Assembly: GCF_000208865.1 (NCBI RefSeq)
Contig: NC_018398.1
Location: 1,612,001 to 1,676,000 of the forward strand
Source of the DNA: Neospora caninum Liverpool
Taxonomy: Eukaryota > Apicomplexa > Conoidasida > Eucoccidiorida > Sarcocystidae
DNA length: 64,000 nt
Reading direction: 5' to 3'
Shown piece by piece: positions 46,588 to 59,681 of the stretch. The notes beneath the pieces were generated by a model. It had not been told where the DNA came from and did no database searches. It saw only the letters and a list, made by a program, of their open reading frames with translations. Position 1 is the stretch's first letter. Each line of letters opens with the position of its first letter. The position numbers and the translations under genes are program-made.

Positions 46588-49500
46588 AAACCAGAAATAA
46601 TTCCCGTGTGTCGCTCTGTTGTGATTTCATCTCAGGCCTCCCAGCGGTTTGCGTACCGTCCTCACGGTTTCTGTCGGTTGCAAAAGCTTCCGTTTTGTCG
46701 ACAAGGAGACAACGCTCAGATGGCCCGGTTAGAACTGCTTGACTAGATGCCTCCGAAGTCGAGCACTGCAGGATCCCTTCTACGCGATGCAACTTGGCAC
46801 CGGAGGGCGGACGCCAGGGATCCATTTTCTGCTGTTCCTCTGCGTTGTCCAGTTCAGAGTGGAAAAATGCATGAAAATGCTCGCCGAGTGCCGATCTTGC
46901 GTACACGGGTTACGCGTTTTTGGCTGAAGAGCACGAGCCGATCACGTTTTTTTTAGTGTTTTCTCGGCTTTCTTACTGTAACAAAACTATAATACGCATC
47001 ACGTTTTCTACAGTGGTACGATGAACCGTGAGAGATCAAAGCAAAGACACCGCTCCTGAAGAGATAAAATGGCCGAAAACGTCCACATTTCCCGTCGACC
47101 TGGAGATGCGTCGCGTCCACAGGCGCGGGGTACGCGGGAGAATTGCGCCTTTTTAAAAGAAAGCACACTGGATTGGCTCTCGCGTCAACAGCACGGAAAT
47201 TTAGGGACAGGTTTCCAGCCCATTTTGCCTGCATCGACGGGTAGCCTCAATTCACGAGGTTAAATCTGACTTGCTCGACTGTTTTTGGTATCTCGGGTTC
47301 CGCAAAACGTCTCTAAGGGATTCCAATAACTCCACTCGACAATCAGGCGCTCCTATGCAAAAACATGAGATACCTTTTTTGCGCTTAGGTTCGGTGTAAA
47401 ATCCGGCCGATAATGGACGAACGTCCATTACGTACCTAAACTTGGAACGAGCCCATGTCGGCGCGATGAAGAGTTGGTCGCCAAGTGCGTTTGTTTCCGG
47501 AGAAACATGTTTTTTTGGTTTCCTTGCGGAAGCATAGAGGACAAAGTATTGTGCTGTGCAAGGACACGAGAGCCAAAGGTGCATTTTGTACATGCGCTCT
47601 CGACGAAAATACTCTTGCCGCGCGTGTAGTTGACCGAGAGAGAAAGCAAATCGCGGTATTTAAAGGCCTACCCATTTTACCGCATGTGATATGAAGGGAA
47701 AAACCAGCGCTCAAGGGAGCCGCCGTCGCCAGGAAGCAAATGTGTCCGATCCAACACACCATGAATGAAGGTTGGAAACAAACCAAAGCCTCGCTAAAAC
47801 GCGTATCCTGTTTGTATGCTCTCGCGTCCCAAGAAGACAGAAAAGTGGAGATATGAAGAAGAAACACGCACCGAGAATACAGTCAGGAGAGTAACACATG
47901 AGACAAAGCTCATGACGAAGAGACAGGCGGCGACAGAAACCAAGAGGGAACGGAGGATTCAGAGAGGAACAGTATTTCGAGTGGTTTTTCCAGGAAGGAA
48001 CCAAGTCGAAAAGAAAGGGGAGAGAGACAGATCACGGAGCCTTCGTAGGTAACATCCAATCATTTCTTGGTAAATCACACCGGTTTGGGGCGTCCGTAGA
48101 CGGAATCACTGTCAGCTTTTGAGTGGTGTGTATCCCCAGGCACCGAGGCGCAGAAGAGAAACCTTTGGAAGTCTCGTCTCGCTAATAATACCAGACAAAC
48201 CTTCCACGAACTGACGCTTTGCTTATGAATCGCGTATCCAGAGGACCGATTTATGCCTTGCGAAGTGCAGAACTTTCGCCGCTGAATGGCCACAGAATAG
48301 GAAAAATCGTACGACCAACCAAATCAATATGTGTGTATCGTAACAAGAAGTTCCACAGTATTTCACTTGGCTACGGATAAAACTACACACGGTCAGCAGC
48401 TCCACATGTTCTTCCGTGTGCAAACGCGGCACACGTCTCCTGTGCGCGGATACCCGGTCGCCAGTCAGCTGCAGTGTGAATCATCAACGACTGCTGAGTC
48501 ATCTGAGCTGCGTTGCCGTACAGCTCACCGCAAGTCGAGTAAACCATTTGCCGCGGCGTTGGAATCAATTTTTCCATTTTTTGAAGGCACCAGGCTCATG
48601 TCTAGTGGTGCCCACTTTTCTTCCTCCTCCAGTGTCCATTTCGCTCGTTTTTCGCCTACCGAAAATCCGCGTGTGGTTGTGCCACGTCAGCAGCAGCCTA
48701 GCGTTTTCTGCAGCGGCTCGCGGTTGCCGACGTCTCTTTCTTCCCTGGTACGCACCCAGCTCCCCTCTCTGTCTCTTTCTCGCTTCTCTTGAACTCTTTT
48801 GTGAGTGTTGTGAGTCGCGACTTCCCTTCTGTTGCCGGAAAGAGAAGTTTTTGCTTCCTCAAATTGGGAGTAGCGGAACGGCGGGCTTCTCTGCACTCCC
48901 ATGTTCACCGTAGTGGTTCGTTGGTTCGCATCTCGAGACGACAAGCTTTTGTGCGTGTCTCTCCGTGATCCCTCGTTCCGTTACCTTTTTGGATTCGAGG
49001 AGTGTGCGCGCAACTCGCGGAAACGGTTTCTTGCGTGGGCTTCTCTTTCCGCGGACTGAAAAAGTAGACCTGTTCCGCTTCTTCCCGTCGGCCGTCTCCC
49101 TTTCTTCTGCATGTACCGCCGCCACTGTCTCTTGTCGTGGATTCGGACGTCTGGGCCCGCAAAATTCGAATTGCTGGCGTCGCTTCTGTGGAGAACTGAG
49201 CGAAAGCCTGTCACTGATACGCCCACTCAAAGGCGGGAATCGGCGACAGGCACCTGAACAGAAACGACGTAGAGAAGTTGCCCTATAGCAAGCTGAGCAA
49301 GGGCGTGGCTGACGGCTAGCGTCACCGGGCTCTTTCTTCTGACACTCCCTCCCGCTTTTTTACTTCTTTCTTTTTCGCCTAGGACGCGTTTCCCCTACTG
49401 TCCCGCGTGCACCGTATCCCTGCGTAGTACCGTCCGTTCACACGACGCGTTCCAAAACCACCGAGCGGATGCTCGCAGTTGTTCCCCAGCGCTTCTGCGT

Positions 49501-50058
49501 GCATGTCTTTTTGCCAATAATGCGTGAATACCTTCGCATCTGCGAGATGGATGCCAACATGCGCTCTGTAACACCGCGCCGACTTCGGCATCCGTAGCGT
49601 CGGTTGGTTCTCCAGCTGTGTGCTTCTCTCGTACTGGGCTCAGTATCCATCGGTTCTGGTGTTGAAAACGGAGTTCATTCTGGAGTTTTCGCGGGCCGCT
49701 TCGCAGGACTGAGGAGCGGCGACCGTTGGGAAACCGTTTCGTCTAGGAAAAGTATCCGGCCCCTTTCCCTTTTTTTCATGGTTGCATCGACTCGTCAGGG
49801 ACGACCCCCGCGCGAGCGCCTGGCCCGTCGGGAGCTCGAAGCTCTTTTGATTTCCCTGAACGGAGTTCCCATTAGATTACCTTCGCTCCCCGAGAAACAC
49901 AGTGCCGGTCCGACACACTGCCTTTCACGGCCAGCTCCTCACTGCATGAGCGCCACAGACAACAACGGCGGTCTGCTGTGCGTGACGAGACCGTTTGAAG
50001 AGAACGCGACGGGTTTTGCGCCACGAACGAAGAGCCGGAAATCGAAAACGTGCCCAAA
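46588..50058. other. No supported gene; upstream of the CDPK
   Basis: Open frames at 48331-48913 and 49604-50242 (+) are T/C-rich and Ser/Arg-rich without homology. The latter overlaps the first CDPK exon in another frame and may be 5' UTR or contain an upstream exon. Confidence 0.4.
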
Positions 50059-53000
50059 ATGCCGGAGCTTAAGGCTGGGACGCCCGAACCGAAGCTGCGG
50101 ATCGCGGACCCTTTTGGGGAAGACAATGAAATGCTGCAGCGGCTTACGGAGGAGGCGTTCAATTCGGTCTCGAATGGCAAACCGACAATCAATCTCATGC
50201 AGGCCTCAACGGTACGTCTCGCCACTTCACGAGCTGTGGTAGCAGACCCCACAAACACACACAGATACTTTGTCTTTCCGGAGAGGTCGGGTGCGAAGTA
50301 ACCTTTCAAGCAAACTGTCCTCGAAGCGGCGCCCCAGGGGATCTCTGCGGTGTACATCCAGAAGGGGCGCAGAGGGGTCTTAATTTATTCACGGGACGCA
50401 CAACACCACATCTATTGGCCCACTGAATGCTCTAGCCTGCTTGTCCGGTTGGTGAAGATGGCACTCTAAGGCGTATGAGGTGACGTTTTGCAAATAGGGG
50501 AATCAGAAAGCATCAAGAAACTGACATCGCACGCATTGCGGCGGTGAATCGAGGAGTGCCCAGCTCAGGAATGAGATACCGACCTTTACTTTTAAGTTTT
50601 CAAGTCGTGGGGGCAAGGCTGGAGGACTGCGGCCTGTTACTGCTGAACGCGATACCAGGAGAACAAGAAACCGCCCGACACCTTTGCAGGCTTCTCCGTT
50701 CCTAGCGGACCTTTGGTTTTGTCTAGACCGTTCTGCATGCTTGTTCCTGTGGAGGTATTTTTTCATCCGGATTTTTCCTCTTTGCAGGGCTTGGAGTTTG
50801 CTCTGAAACGTCTCCACCCGGTGTGCCCGCTCCCCGACAAGGCTTGGTACCCTGCCGGTAAGGTTCACAAACATCTCCAGCGCTGCGAAGGTTCACACAG
50901 ATCCCTGGCGCCGAGACTGCTCGCGATGTGCGCCCTGCCATGAGGGTGACGTCTTTTCGTGATCCGTCACAACTCGCTTGAAACACTATCCCGACGCCTT
51001 GCGTATTGCCTTTCCAAATACGCTGTATGTACACCGCGCGATCATTGTAGGCAGATGCGCGGTTAAGGAGTCCAGGCAACACATTTCAACGCCTGCATTC
51101 GCGTTTCGTTGCTGGACTTGTTGCACGAAGAGACAGCTCACATTTCAAGAGTCAAGTGGGGGGGGGATGCGACAACCCAGTCGGTACTTTCTCGCGGTGA
51201 GGCGCGTGAGACCAGAATGCGTCGAACATTGGGTCTCAAGGTTTTTATCGGGTTTCGAAAGAGTGGTTGGCCGGCGCAGATCCCTCAAAACGCCGCGAAG
51301 TTCTTCTCACCTGTCATCGCGTCGCCCGGCCGTGTCTCGTAGACCTGTGGCTTGCAACGAACACACACTTGCGATAAACATGGTGCGCTTTCCACACTTT
51401 TTTCTGGGGCCGCTACTAGGCAATTTCCTTTTTTAAAGGCGCTGTATAAAAAAATGTACCAAGAATGTGTGCCGAAGCTGGAGAGCTTTGGTTCCCCGCG
51501 GAATGCCCGTGTCCGCTTTGACGCAGTTTTCAAGAACTACGACTTGGACCGAGACGGCGAGATCGATAAGGAGGCTTTTATTGACATTCTTCAGCAGGTG
51601 GGGAATGCAGGGAGTGACCGTCAAACCTGCAAAAGGATTCGCTGAGTACACTTCGTCGTTTTCTTTGTGTGGACAGAGAAGCGGGTCATCCGGCTCTTCT
51701 CGGAATTACAAGGATGTGCGTGTGCGCTGCCGGTAACTAGGCGTTGTTGCCAGTGTTTCATGAGCCCCCAACTAAAAAGGTCAAGCGACTGTTTATCAAA
51801 CACACGCCCATCCACGCTGCTCTGTTTTCATACACACACACGGGGACCACCAAAAGTGCCTCCAAAATTGCCGCCAAAAGTTCGTACGTGCCTGCATCGT
51901 ACATACACACACGTACACACATACATGTATATATGCATGTATAAGCTACTTGGATTGTGTTCAGGTGGTTTCGTTTGTCTTTTCTGGGAGCCTGCGAGCA
52001 AATTTAAGTGTGGACGCACGAAAACAGTATCGAACAAATTGGTCGTCCGTGGCGGGGGAAGCCTGGTCTTGATGCTCCTTTCTTTTCCGAGCACACGGTT
52101 CTGCGCACACGTTTTGTGTTGTGTTGCAGTATCACGCCTACCACTACGCGCGACTGGTGAAGCGACAGCAACGGCACCACGGGGTCCAGCTCACAGTCAA
52201 CGTCAGCTGCGGCTCGGCTACGTCTCTGGTATGACTCCGAACAGTTCCGTTTCTTCGTGGTTTGCCTTCTTCGATCCCTCAACGCTGCACTGGTCAACGA
52301 GGCGCCTCTACACGTGCTCATTCTCGCGGCTGAAATCGAAACGGAAAGCCTTCCTGGGGTCGTTGAGGATCTTTGCCTGTTATACGAATGATTTTCGTGT
52401 TTGTGTTTGCGTTGTCGCAGGCGGTGAGCGGCTTTCGAGGCTGTCTTCTAGGATTCGTTTCGTCTTCCTGCGCTGGCCGCGTTCCTTGCCTCCATGTGTG
52501 CACATGTGCCCATGTTTCTCGTGCGGTGACTCCGTCTCCGTGGGCGTTGATGTGTCGCGCGGGCCGGATTTCGGTTCGCCTTCTCGATTCTTCGGTCTCC
52601 GAAGCGACCCCTCCTGCGTCGCGTGCGTCAACGGTGTCGACCAACCCGTGTGGGGTTTCGAATGCTTTTTCCGTCGCCTTCTCCCTTCTTGCGCGCGCTG
52701 ATCTCACCGTCCGTGTCTCCTCTCTCACGAGGAAAGTGTCGCTGGAGTGGATCCTTCTTTATGTTTTCCGTGTACGGGCTGTCGGTCGGAAGATTTCCTT
52801 TGTCAACATTCCTTCCGCACGCTCCGCTCCAACCGCGGTTGCCTTCCCGGCGCGCGACAAGGGCGCTCTCCGCCCGACTCTAGCGTTATCTTGGCCGGTC
52901 TTTGGCAAAAGCGCTCTCCCCGCTTTTTGCCTCGCCATGTCTTTTCCCGGGTTCAAAGCGCCTCTGCAGCCTCGTTCTCTTTGGGGAGATGCCTGTGTAC

Positions 53001-53850
53001 ACACTTGGGAGAGCGTCTGTTGTCTCTATGCCGCGGTGTTTCCCGAGCTCGTCGCTGTCGACCGCGCCCGCGTTTTCTGCGTGGTCGTCGGCCTCGCAGA
53101 ACAGCGCCTCGTTTTCTACTGGAAGGCGGGCTGCTTCTCGAGCTGTTCGCTGTTGTGCGCATCTCTCTTGCGCTTTGCTTGTGCGCATCTCTCTTGCGCT
53201 TTGCTTGTGCGGCCCGACGAGGCGCCAGTGGAGCAGATCCCTCAAAGAAGGCGACAGGGCTCACCTACGCGGGTGTGGTTTCTGCCTCGTTGCCCACAGC
53301 TGTCTTTTCATGCGAAGCTCTCTGGTCTCCCTCTGTCTCTCTCGGACCTTTTTTCTAGACTTTTTGATTCCGTCAGTCTGTCCTCTCCCACTGCTTAGCG
53401 TCACGCGGCTTTCTTCCCGTCCCTCGGCGCCCCTGAGGGGAAGTGCCGTGTGCAGGGTGCACGGGAGATTGCAAAGTGCAACCAGCCCCTTGAGCCGGAT
53501 CGCCCGTCTTTCAATGCTTGTTGTAGCGACACGCCGAAAACTGGGTGTCTCCGGTCTACAAAACACATGTACCCCTTGTCTGTGTCCCTCTAGCCATTTC
53601 CAAGGCTGCAGGTTCCATTCGTGCCGTTTCCCGGACTGCGCGCGCTTATCAACTTGTGACCACTTGGTGAAAATGCGCGTTCCCTAGCCTCGCGCTCACG
53701 CGTGGTGCTTCCTGGCGTGAATGTGCTGGTTCTAGCTGTCTGACAGATTCTTTCTCCTGTTCGTGGAGTGAAGCAACGGCTGATCTTTGATAACCGAGTT
53801 GTGCGTTTTCACTTATATGCACATGTCTTTATATATGTATATTATGTATA

Positions 53851-53881
<31 letters not shown>

Positions 53882-56800
53882 GTATTTTTTGGTTTAAGAG
53901 TGCGTGCCGCTTGGCGGTCCTCTTACATCTTCTTTCTTCTGCTTCGGGAAGGGAAAGCTTCAGTCTCAAGTTTTGTTTTTTCTCCTCAGCGACGTCCAGG
54001 GGCGCCTGGCCAGAGCGCGGCGTCACGAGGGGGGGTCGGCGCCGACGGGAGTTTGGTGGATAACAAGGAGCAATCTCTCATGGTACGGAACACCTGTGCG
54101 AGTTCAACGGAAGACAGAGCACGTGTCAAAAGGAATGCTCCAACGCAGCCCCGCTCGATCGAGAGACGAACGCGGCGTGTGTGTTTGTGTGCGTTGACTG
54201 TCGAATCAGTCACAACATCGGTCAGCGCGCGCTGTTGTAGCGCCTCTACCGTGTCGCGAAATCTAAGCTTTTTAGGTCTGCCATAGTCACGCCTGTCCCC
54301 GTCGTTTGCACGTTGCTGCGATGTCACGAAAACGGTCGTGGCAAAGTGAATCCCAGGATCCCACGTAGTGTGCAGCCTGAGGTTGTGAATCGCCACGCGC
54401 CTGGCGGGCATACAGTCCATGGTGGGGAGGACCGGAGGAACGAGTTACGAACGTGAACGGAGGCTTCAGCGTCAACAAGAAGCCGGTGCCCAGAACAGAA
54501 ACGCACATCCGCGGATTCACATTGCTACAGATACCTATGTGTCTCTCTCCACGTTTATCGTCTCTCTATTTTCGCGTCGCTCTCGCCGAGATGCGTCCTC
54601 GTGCGTACCCGCTGGGGAAGCGTGTGTGGTCCGGCGTAACCTGTTTCCGTGGTTTCTTCCGTTTGGTTTCTTGCCTGTTCGCCAAGGGGGCGTTTAGTCA
54701 AGATTAATATCCGGCTAGTTAAAGAATGCATGGTGGCTTTCGACTCTTATCGATGGGCGCGTTCGCCAGTTTAGGTTTACTCGTCCTTTGGTGACAGCTG
54801 TTCACAGCGGGGCATCTTTGCGCCAAGGCGTCGCCGTGTATGTACACGCGCGCAGAGATCATCTCTTCGATCCTTCTTTTTGTCGGTTGCTTCTGTGCTG
54901 CAGCTCGCATCCTACATCATGTATCCGGCTCACCACGGGATCTGCGAAGTGTACAAAGACTACATTTTCGGAGAGACAGCTGGGAAGGGGTCGTTCGGAA
55001 AAGTCCAGTTGGTCACAAATAAAAAGACAGGAGCGCGGCGCGCGTGCAAGTCGATAGGTAGGTTGGTTTTGTCTTTCCCGCGCGTTTGCCTGTTCCCAGT
55101 TTTTTCACGCAGATGCGGTCGTTGAAGGCGGAGTGTTGGTTTTCAGCGACGCCTTCTTGGCAAAAGCGACAGGTTTTCCAGGGTTTTGTTTCGCATAAAC
55201 AGTGGACGCAGCTTTGCCGTCTGGATGCGTCGCCACTCCCTGACAGCCTGGCGGCCTGGGGTCGGAACCAAGAGATACAGCTGGGCCGGGGGCGAAGTTG
55301 TTTGCTGTTCGCGTAGCATGCGTTCAGCCGTCGCGTCGTTCTCCTCACTCACTGTCGTTGCCTCTGTCGCCGTCTTCGATGCAGGCATTCAGTCACCGGA
55401 TCAGTGGGAGTTGATCAAGGCCGAGATCGAGCTGCTCAAGGCACTGAACCACCCAAACATCATGAAGGTGCGCGCAGGTTCGGGAAGGCGGCAAACCGTG
55501 AACCATAGCACAACAGAGAAAATTGATTTTTTCTCTCTGTGCGCCGAGAGACTGAGGCAGGCGCCTCCGCGAGCGAACGTCAGAGCAGACGCGTTCGTTG
55601 CCACCAGAAACGCGGCGAGTGTCGCCGCAGCTGATGCCCATTTCTCAGCGGTAGAGTCAGGAGAACAGAGTGCGGGACCTGAGTTTGACGCAGCGTCTCT
55701 GCAGCGTGTCGCCAGACCACGGCGACAGACTTCAGGCGCGCTTTGGTTGCAAATGCCTCTCGCGCGGACTGTTGCTCGTGAAGAAAACGTTCGCAAAGGA
55801 GATCTTTGATTTCTCAAACTTCGAGGCCTGCAGTTATGCACAAAGGCTGCACATGGAACTTATGAGATTTCTCTGCTGTTTTTCAGCTATACGAGACGTA
55901 TCAAGACGGATACACGATCTACTTGATCATCGAGTTGTGCCACGGAGGCCCTCTCTTCGACCGCATTGTCCAGCACTACGAGAAACTCCGGTCCCCTATC
56001 ACTGAAGAGCAGGTAGGGCCTCTCAAATCCTAAAAAGTTTCGTTTGCGCTTCTGCCTTCCCGCCTCCCAGGCGGCGGCCCCGGTGTACCTACACATGCCA
56101 ATCGATGTGCGGCGGTCTCTGTTCGATCGTTTTCTCAAGACAAGAAGCGGTCTTTTTTCCTAGTCGCATCAGTGACTGCGTTTCGTCTCATTTGCATTTT
56201 AGTATGTGTAGCGTCTCGCTGCAGAAGTCGGATGGGGATTCGGGAGCATGTCTTGTGAAGCAAGTCGCACAAAAGGAGTTCGTTCTGCGTCGCACCCCCT
56301 GTGTTCTTCGTTCCACCTTGGCCGTCCATCCCGCGGCGGGGTGGAGCTTTCTTTTCGATGTGGGGCGGGGCGATATTCTGTTAGCAGATAGCACAGTTAA
56401 GATCACTTGTGGAAATACAATCACGGACAAACAGGGGAGTGTGGGGGCGTATGCCAGTTGGCCAGGCCATGCGTTTCTCGCCTTGGGTTTCCCCACATTT
56501 TATCTGGCTTCTTGGCGTGAGAAAACAGCCGTCGTAGAGCTGGGCAGTACGCGAAACCGCCTACCGCCGCCGTTCGCCATGCTCCTTCCTTGACCTCGCC
56601 TCCCGTGCGACTCTCTACACGCGCCTGCTGTCGTGGATTCTAGGCTGGTCCTGTCCTCCCAATGCGCTGTCTTGGCGATCAGGTGTCCCACTGGATGCGC
56701 CAGATTCTGTCTGCCTGCGCGTACTGCCACGAGAGGGGGGTTGTCCATCGAGATCTAAAACCTGAGAACATCCTGTTCGTCGACACAACCCCAGACTCGC

Positions 56801-59645
56801 CCATCAAGGTAAGGAGGTGCGAGCGCGGGAAAGCCTAAGCGTGCATCGGTGTTTTCGGAGAGTGGATACGTAGAACCGAACTGCAAGTAGGCGTTCAGGT
56901 GTTTGTGCACACAGTCGTTTGTTTGTGTGCATGCGCCCACGTGGTGACACACAAAGGCTTTTGACCTTGCGTTCGCTTCATTCTGGTTCGCGTTTCCTCA
57001 TGTGGACTTGCCTTCCGACGCTGCCGTGTATCTGCTGCGATCGCGCTGGCCCCAGAATCACCCGTTGAGGAGGGTGCGACCGAGCTGTGTTCTGTCTTCG
57101 TTTCCTCGCAGGTGATCGATTTCGGCCTCAGCGATACAATGCAGAGGCTGCGGGAGACCGCCAAGGAAGTGAAAGAGAAGCGTGGCGGCGTCGGCGGAGC
57201 GATGGCCCGCCTGTTGCCGTCTTTCAACGGGAAGCACATTATTCCTTGGTGAGGACCATCTATGCGAGAGGCGGCGTCCCTTTTCCTGTGTGCACAGCCG
57301 CGGAGACCCCCACGTCGGGGTCGTTTTCCACTCGCTGTCCCTGCAGCGAACTCTCGAGTGCGAGGCGTGCCATTTCAGAGCGTCTTTCTGCTTTGCTTGT
57401 TCAGGTACGTTCGTCGAGTGCGCATGCAGCGGGCAGGGACGCCGCACTACATGGCGCCCGAGATGATCCGCGGGGACTACGACGAGAAATGCGATATCTT
57501 CGCTGTCGGAATCATCATGTACCAGGTAAACCGCGCAGCCGCGACGAAGGCCCTCTATGCGCACACTTGAGGGGGGTTCGCCTTTCTACATCCCCCCTGG
57601 TGTCCCCGCTCGCTGCGCTTGCGGTTTGCGTCATTGCCGGAGCCTTGGTACGCTGTGGTCTGTGCAGCTTCTTTCCGGCATTCACCCCTTCTACGTTCCT
57701 GGCCTGGACAACGAGGAATCAGTGAAGACAAAAATTCTGACCATTGAGCCGCCCACGGCAGGTGCGGGATGCAGGGAGCGCGCTTCAGGCTTGTTGGCCC
57801 AGCAGTCTCTGTCCTGTGGCAGCTCGGGGAGAGTCAGGAGAGCCGGGCGCCGAAGAACGCGGTTCCTTTGTGCACGCAGGAAACACGGGAGAGCTACTCA
57901 CACAGATCGGCACGTTTCTGGTTTAAGCGTGGAAAAAAGGCCCGCCTGCGTGGTGTACATACACATGCGCGCACAGTCCTTCCGCATGCATGGAGCGCGT
58001 ACTGACGTCGGGGGGGGCGTATGCCAGAGAGAGTGAATATGTATTTGTATATATATAGATTGGGCCTCATGCGCGGATAACTGGCGAGCAAGCAGCGTGG
58101 CGGGGAGGTAGTGCCGTATCAGCGTTCAGCGCGGGTGGTCTGGTGCGTCCGTGGCGCAAGTTTTGAGTTGTGCTGTCTGATCTGGTGGTTTCGTTAGGCG
58201 ACGAGTGGCAGTGTGTGACAGCCCAGGCGAAAGATTTGGTGCGGAAGTTGATTGTCAAGAATCCGAAGAAGCGGCTGAGTGCTGCGCAGGCTCTCGAGCA
58301 TCCGTGGTTCCAGTAAGTCGTCTTCCGAGTGGGACACAAAGGGAAGAAAAAAAGGAGTGTGCATGCACCCTGGTGGACGCTTTGTAAGCGGATGGCAGGC
58401 CTAACGGGGGAATACCGATGAACTGGGATCTGCGCCGTTTTCTCCCCCCGGTAAAAAACGCACGCACGGTTGCAGGTATCCGTAGAATACCTGCGTCCGC
58501 AGAACCAACAGGAACCCTGGATGTGTGCCGGGAGCTTCGATTCCCGCGGGCGCACTGCACACATCGGGGGCTCACCGAGCTGTCCGTTCGTAGTCTTGAT
58601 TCCTGGCGGGTATTTGTGCTAGCCGGAAAGGCGCGTCACCCACAAAGCCGTAGTTCGCGGTGTACATACACAGGTGATGCATATACGTGTGTCCCGAGCT
58701 CTCGTACACATGCCTTTCCGTCGGCCCGGATGGCTGTATATAAACCATTTGCATCTAGTCTGGAAATCCGTGTGTCCAGGGACACACGCAAAGCACCTGG
58801 CGGGCCAGCAGATCTTTGCCTGCCTGCTTTCTCGTGTTCACAGCTCGAGCTTTAAAAGGACGTGTTCGCTGTTCGTTCTCGTTTCTTCTCAGATTCATGC
58901 AGGGTCGACAAGCCAAGCCTTCGCAGCTGACGCCGTCAGTCTTCGAAGGTCTGCGAAACTGGCAGAACCAGAACCGGCTGAAGCAGGCCGTCTTGCAGTT
59001 GCTGGCAAAGGAACTGAATGAAACAGACATTTTGGAACTGCGGAAAAAGTTCGAAGCGCTCGACCAGAAAGGCGACGGCACCATCACCATTGACGAACTG
59101 AAAGAAAGTACGTCAGGCGTTTTGCTGTCTCGGCCCAAGGATCTTTTGGACCCATATGTGAAGGGCCGGAGGACGTACTCGGCAGGGTGCGAGTTGCGAT
59201 TCACCCAAGAGGTGTGGTTTACCCGGAATCGTGGAGACTTCCTTCTCGGAAATAGAGGCAGCAGTAGACAGGCGCGAGAGTGGCGGGGGGGCTGTTGACC
59301 TGTGCTCTTGAGGCTTGTGGACGACTCGGTGGACGCGGCTGAGAATTGAATGCTGCTGTCTGGCAGCTCGCACTCACGGCACGGCGCTTTCCTCAAATAT
59401 CCAGCTGCAGCGGTGTGTGGGTCTCGCGCGCCTTGGCCTTCTCTGCGTTCATTCAGGCATGCACAACGCGGGCTACAAAGTGATCGAGAGCGAACTGGCA
59501 GCCATCGTCGACTCCATTGACGCCCAGCAGCAAGGCTTCATTGGTTAGTGACGACAGACAGGACTGACGTGCACAACAGGGGAGATGAAATATATATATA
59601 TATATATATATATATTTCCACACGTGTATTGAAAGTTTTCTCTGG

Positions 59646-59681
<36 letters not shown>

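Noticed and set aside
52373..53687. Long overlapping open frames of 203-341 codons in the plus strand
   Set aside because: They lie in a pyrimidine-rich CDPK intron, three frames are open at once, and the sequence contains a 26-bp duplication. The CT-rich strand simply lacks stop codons.
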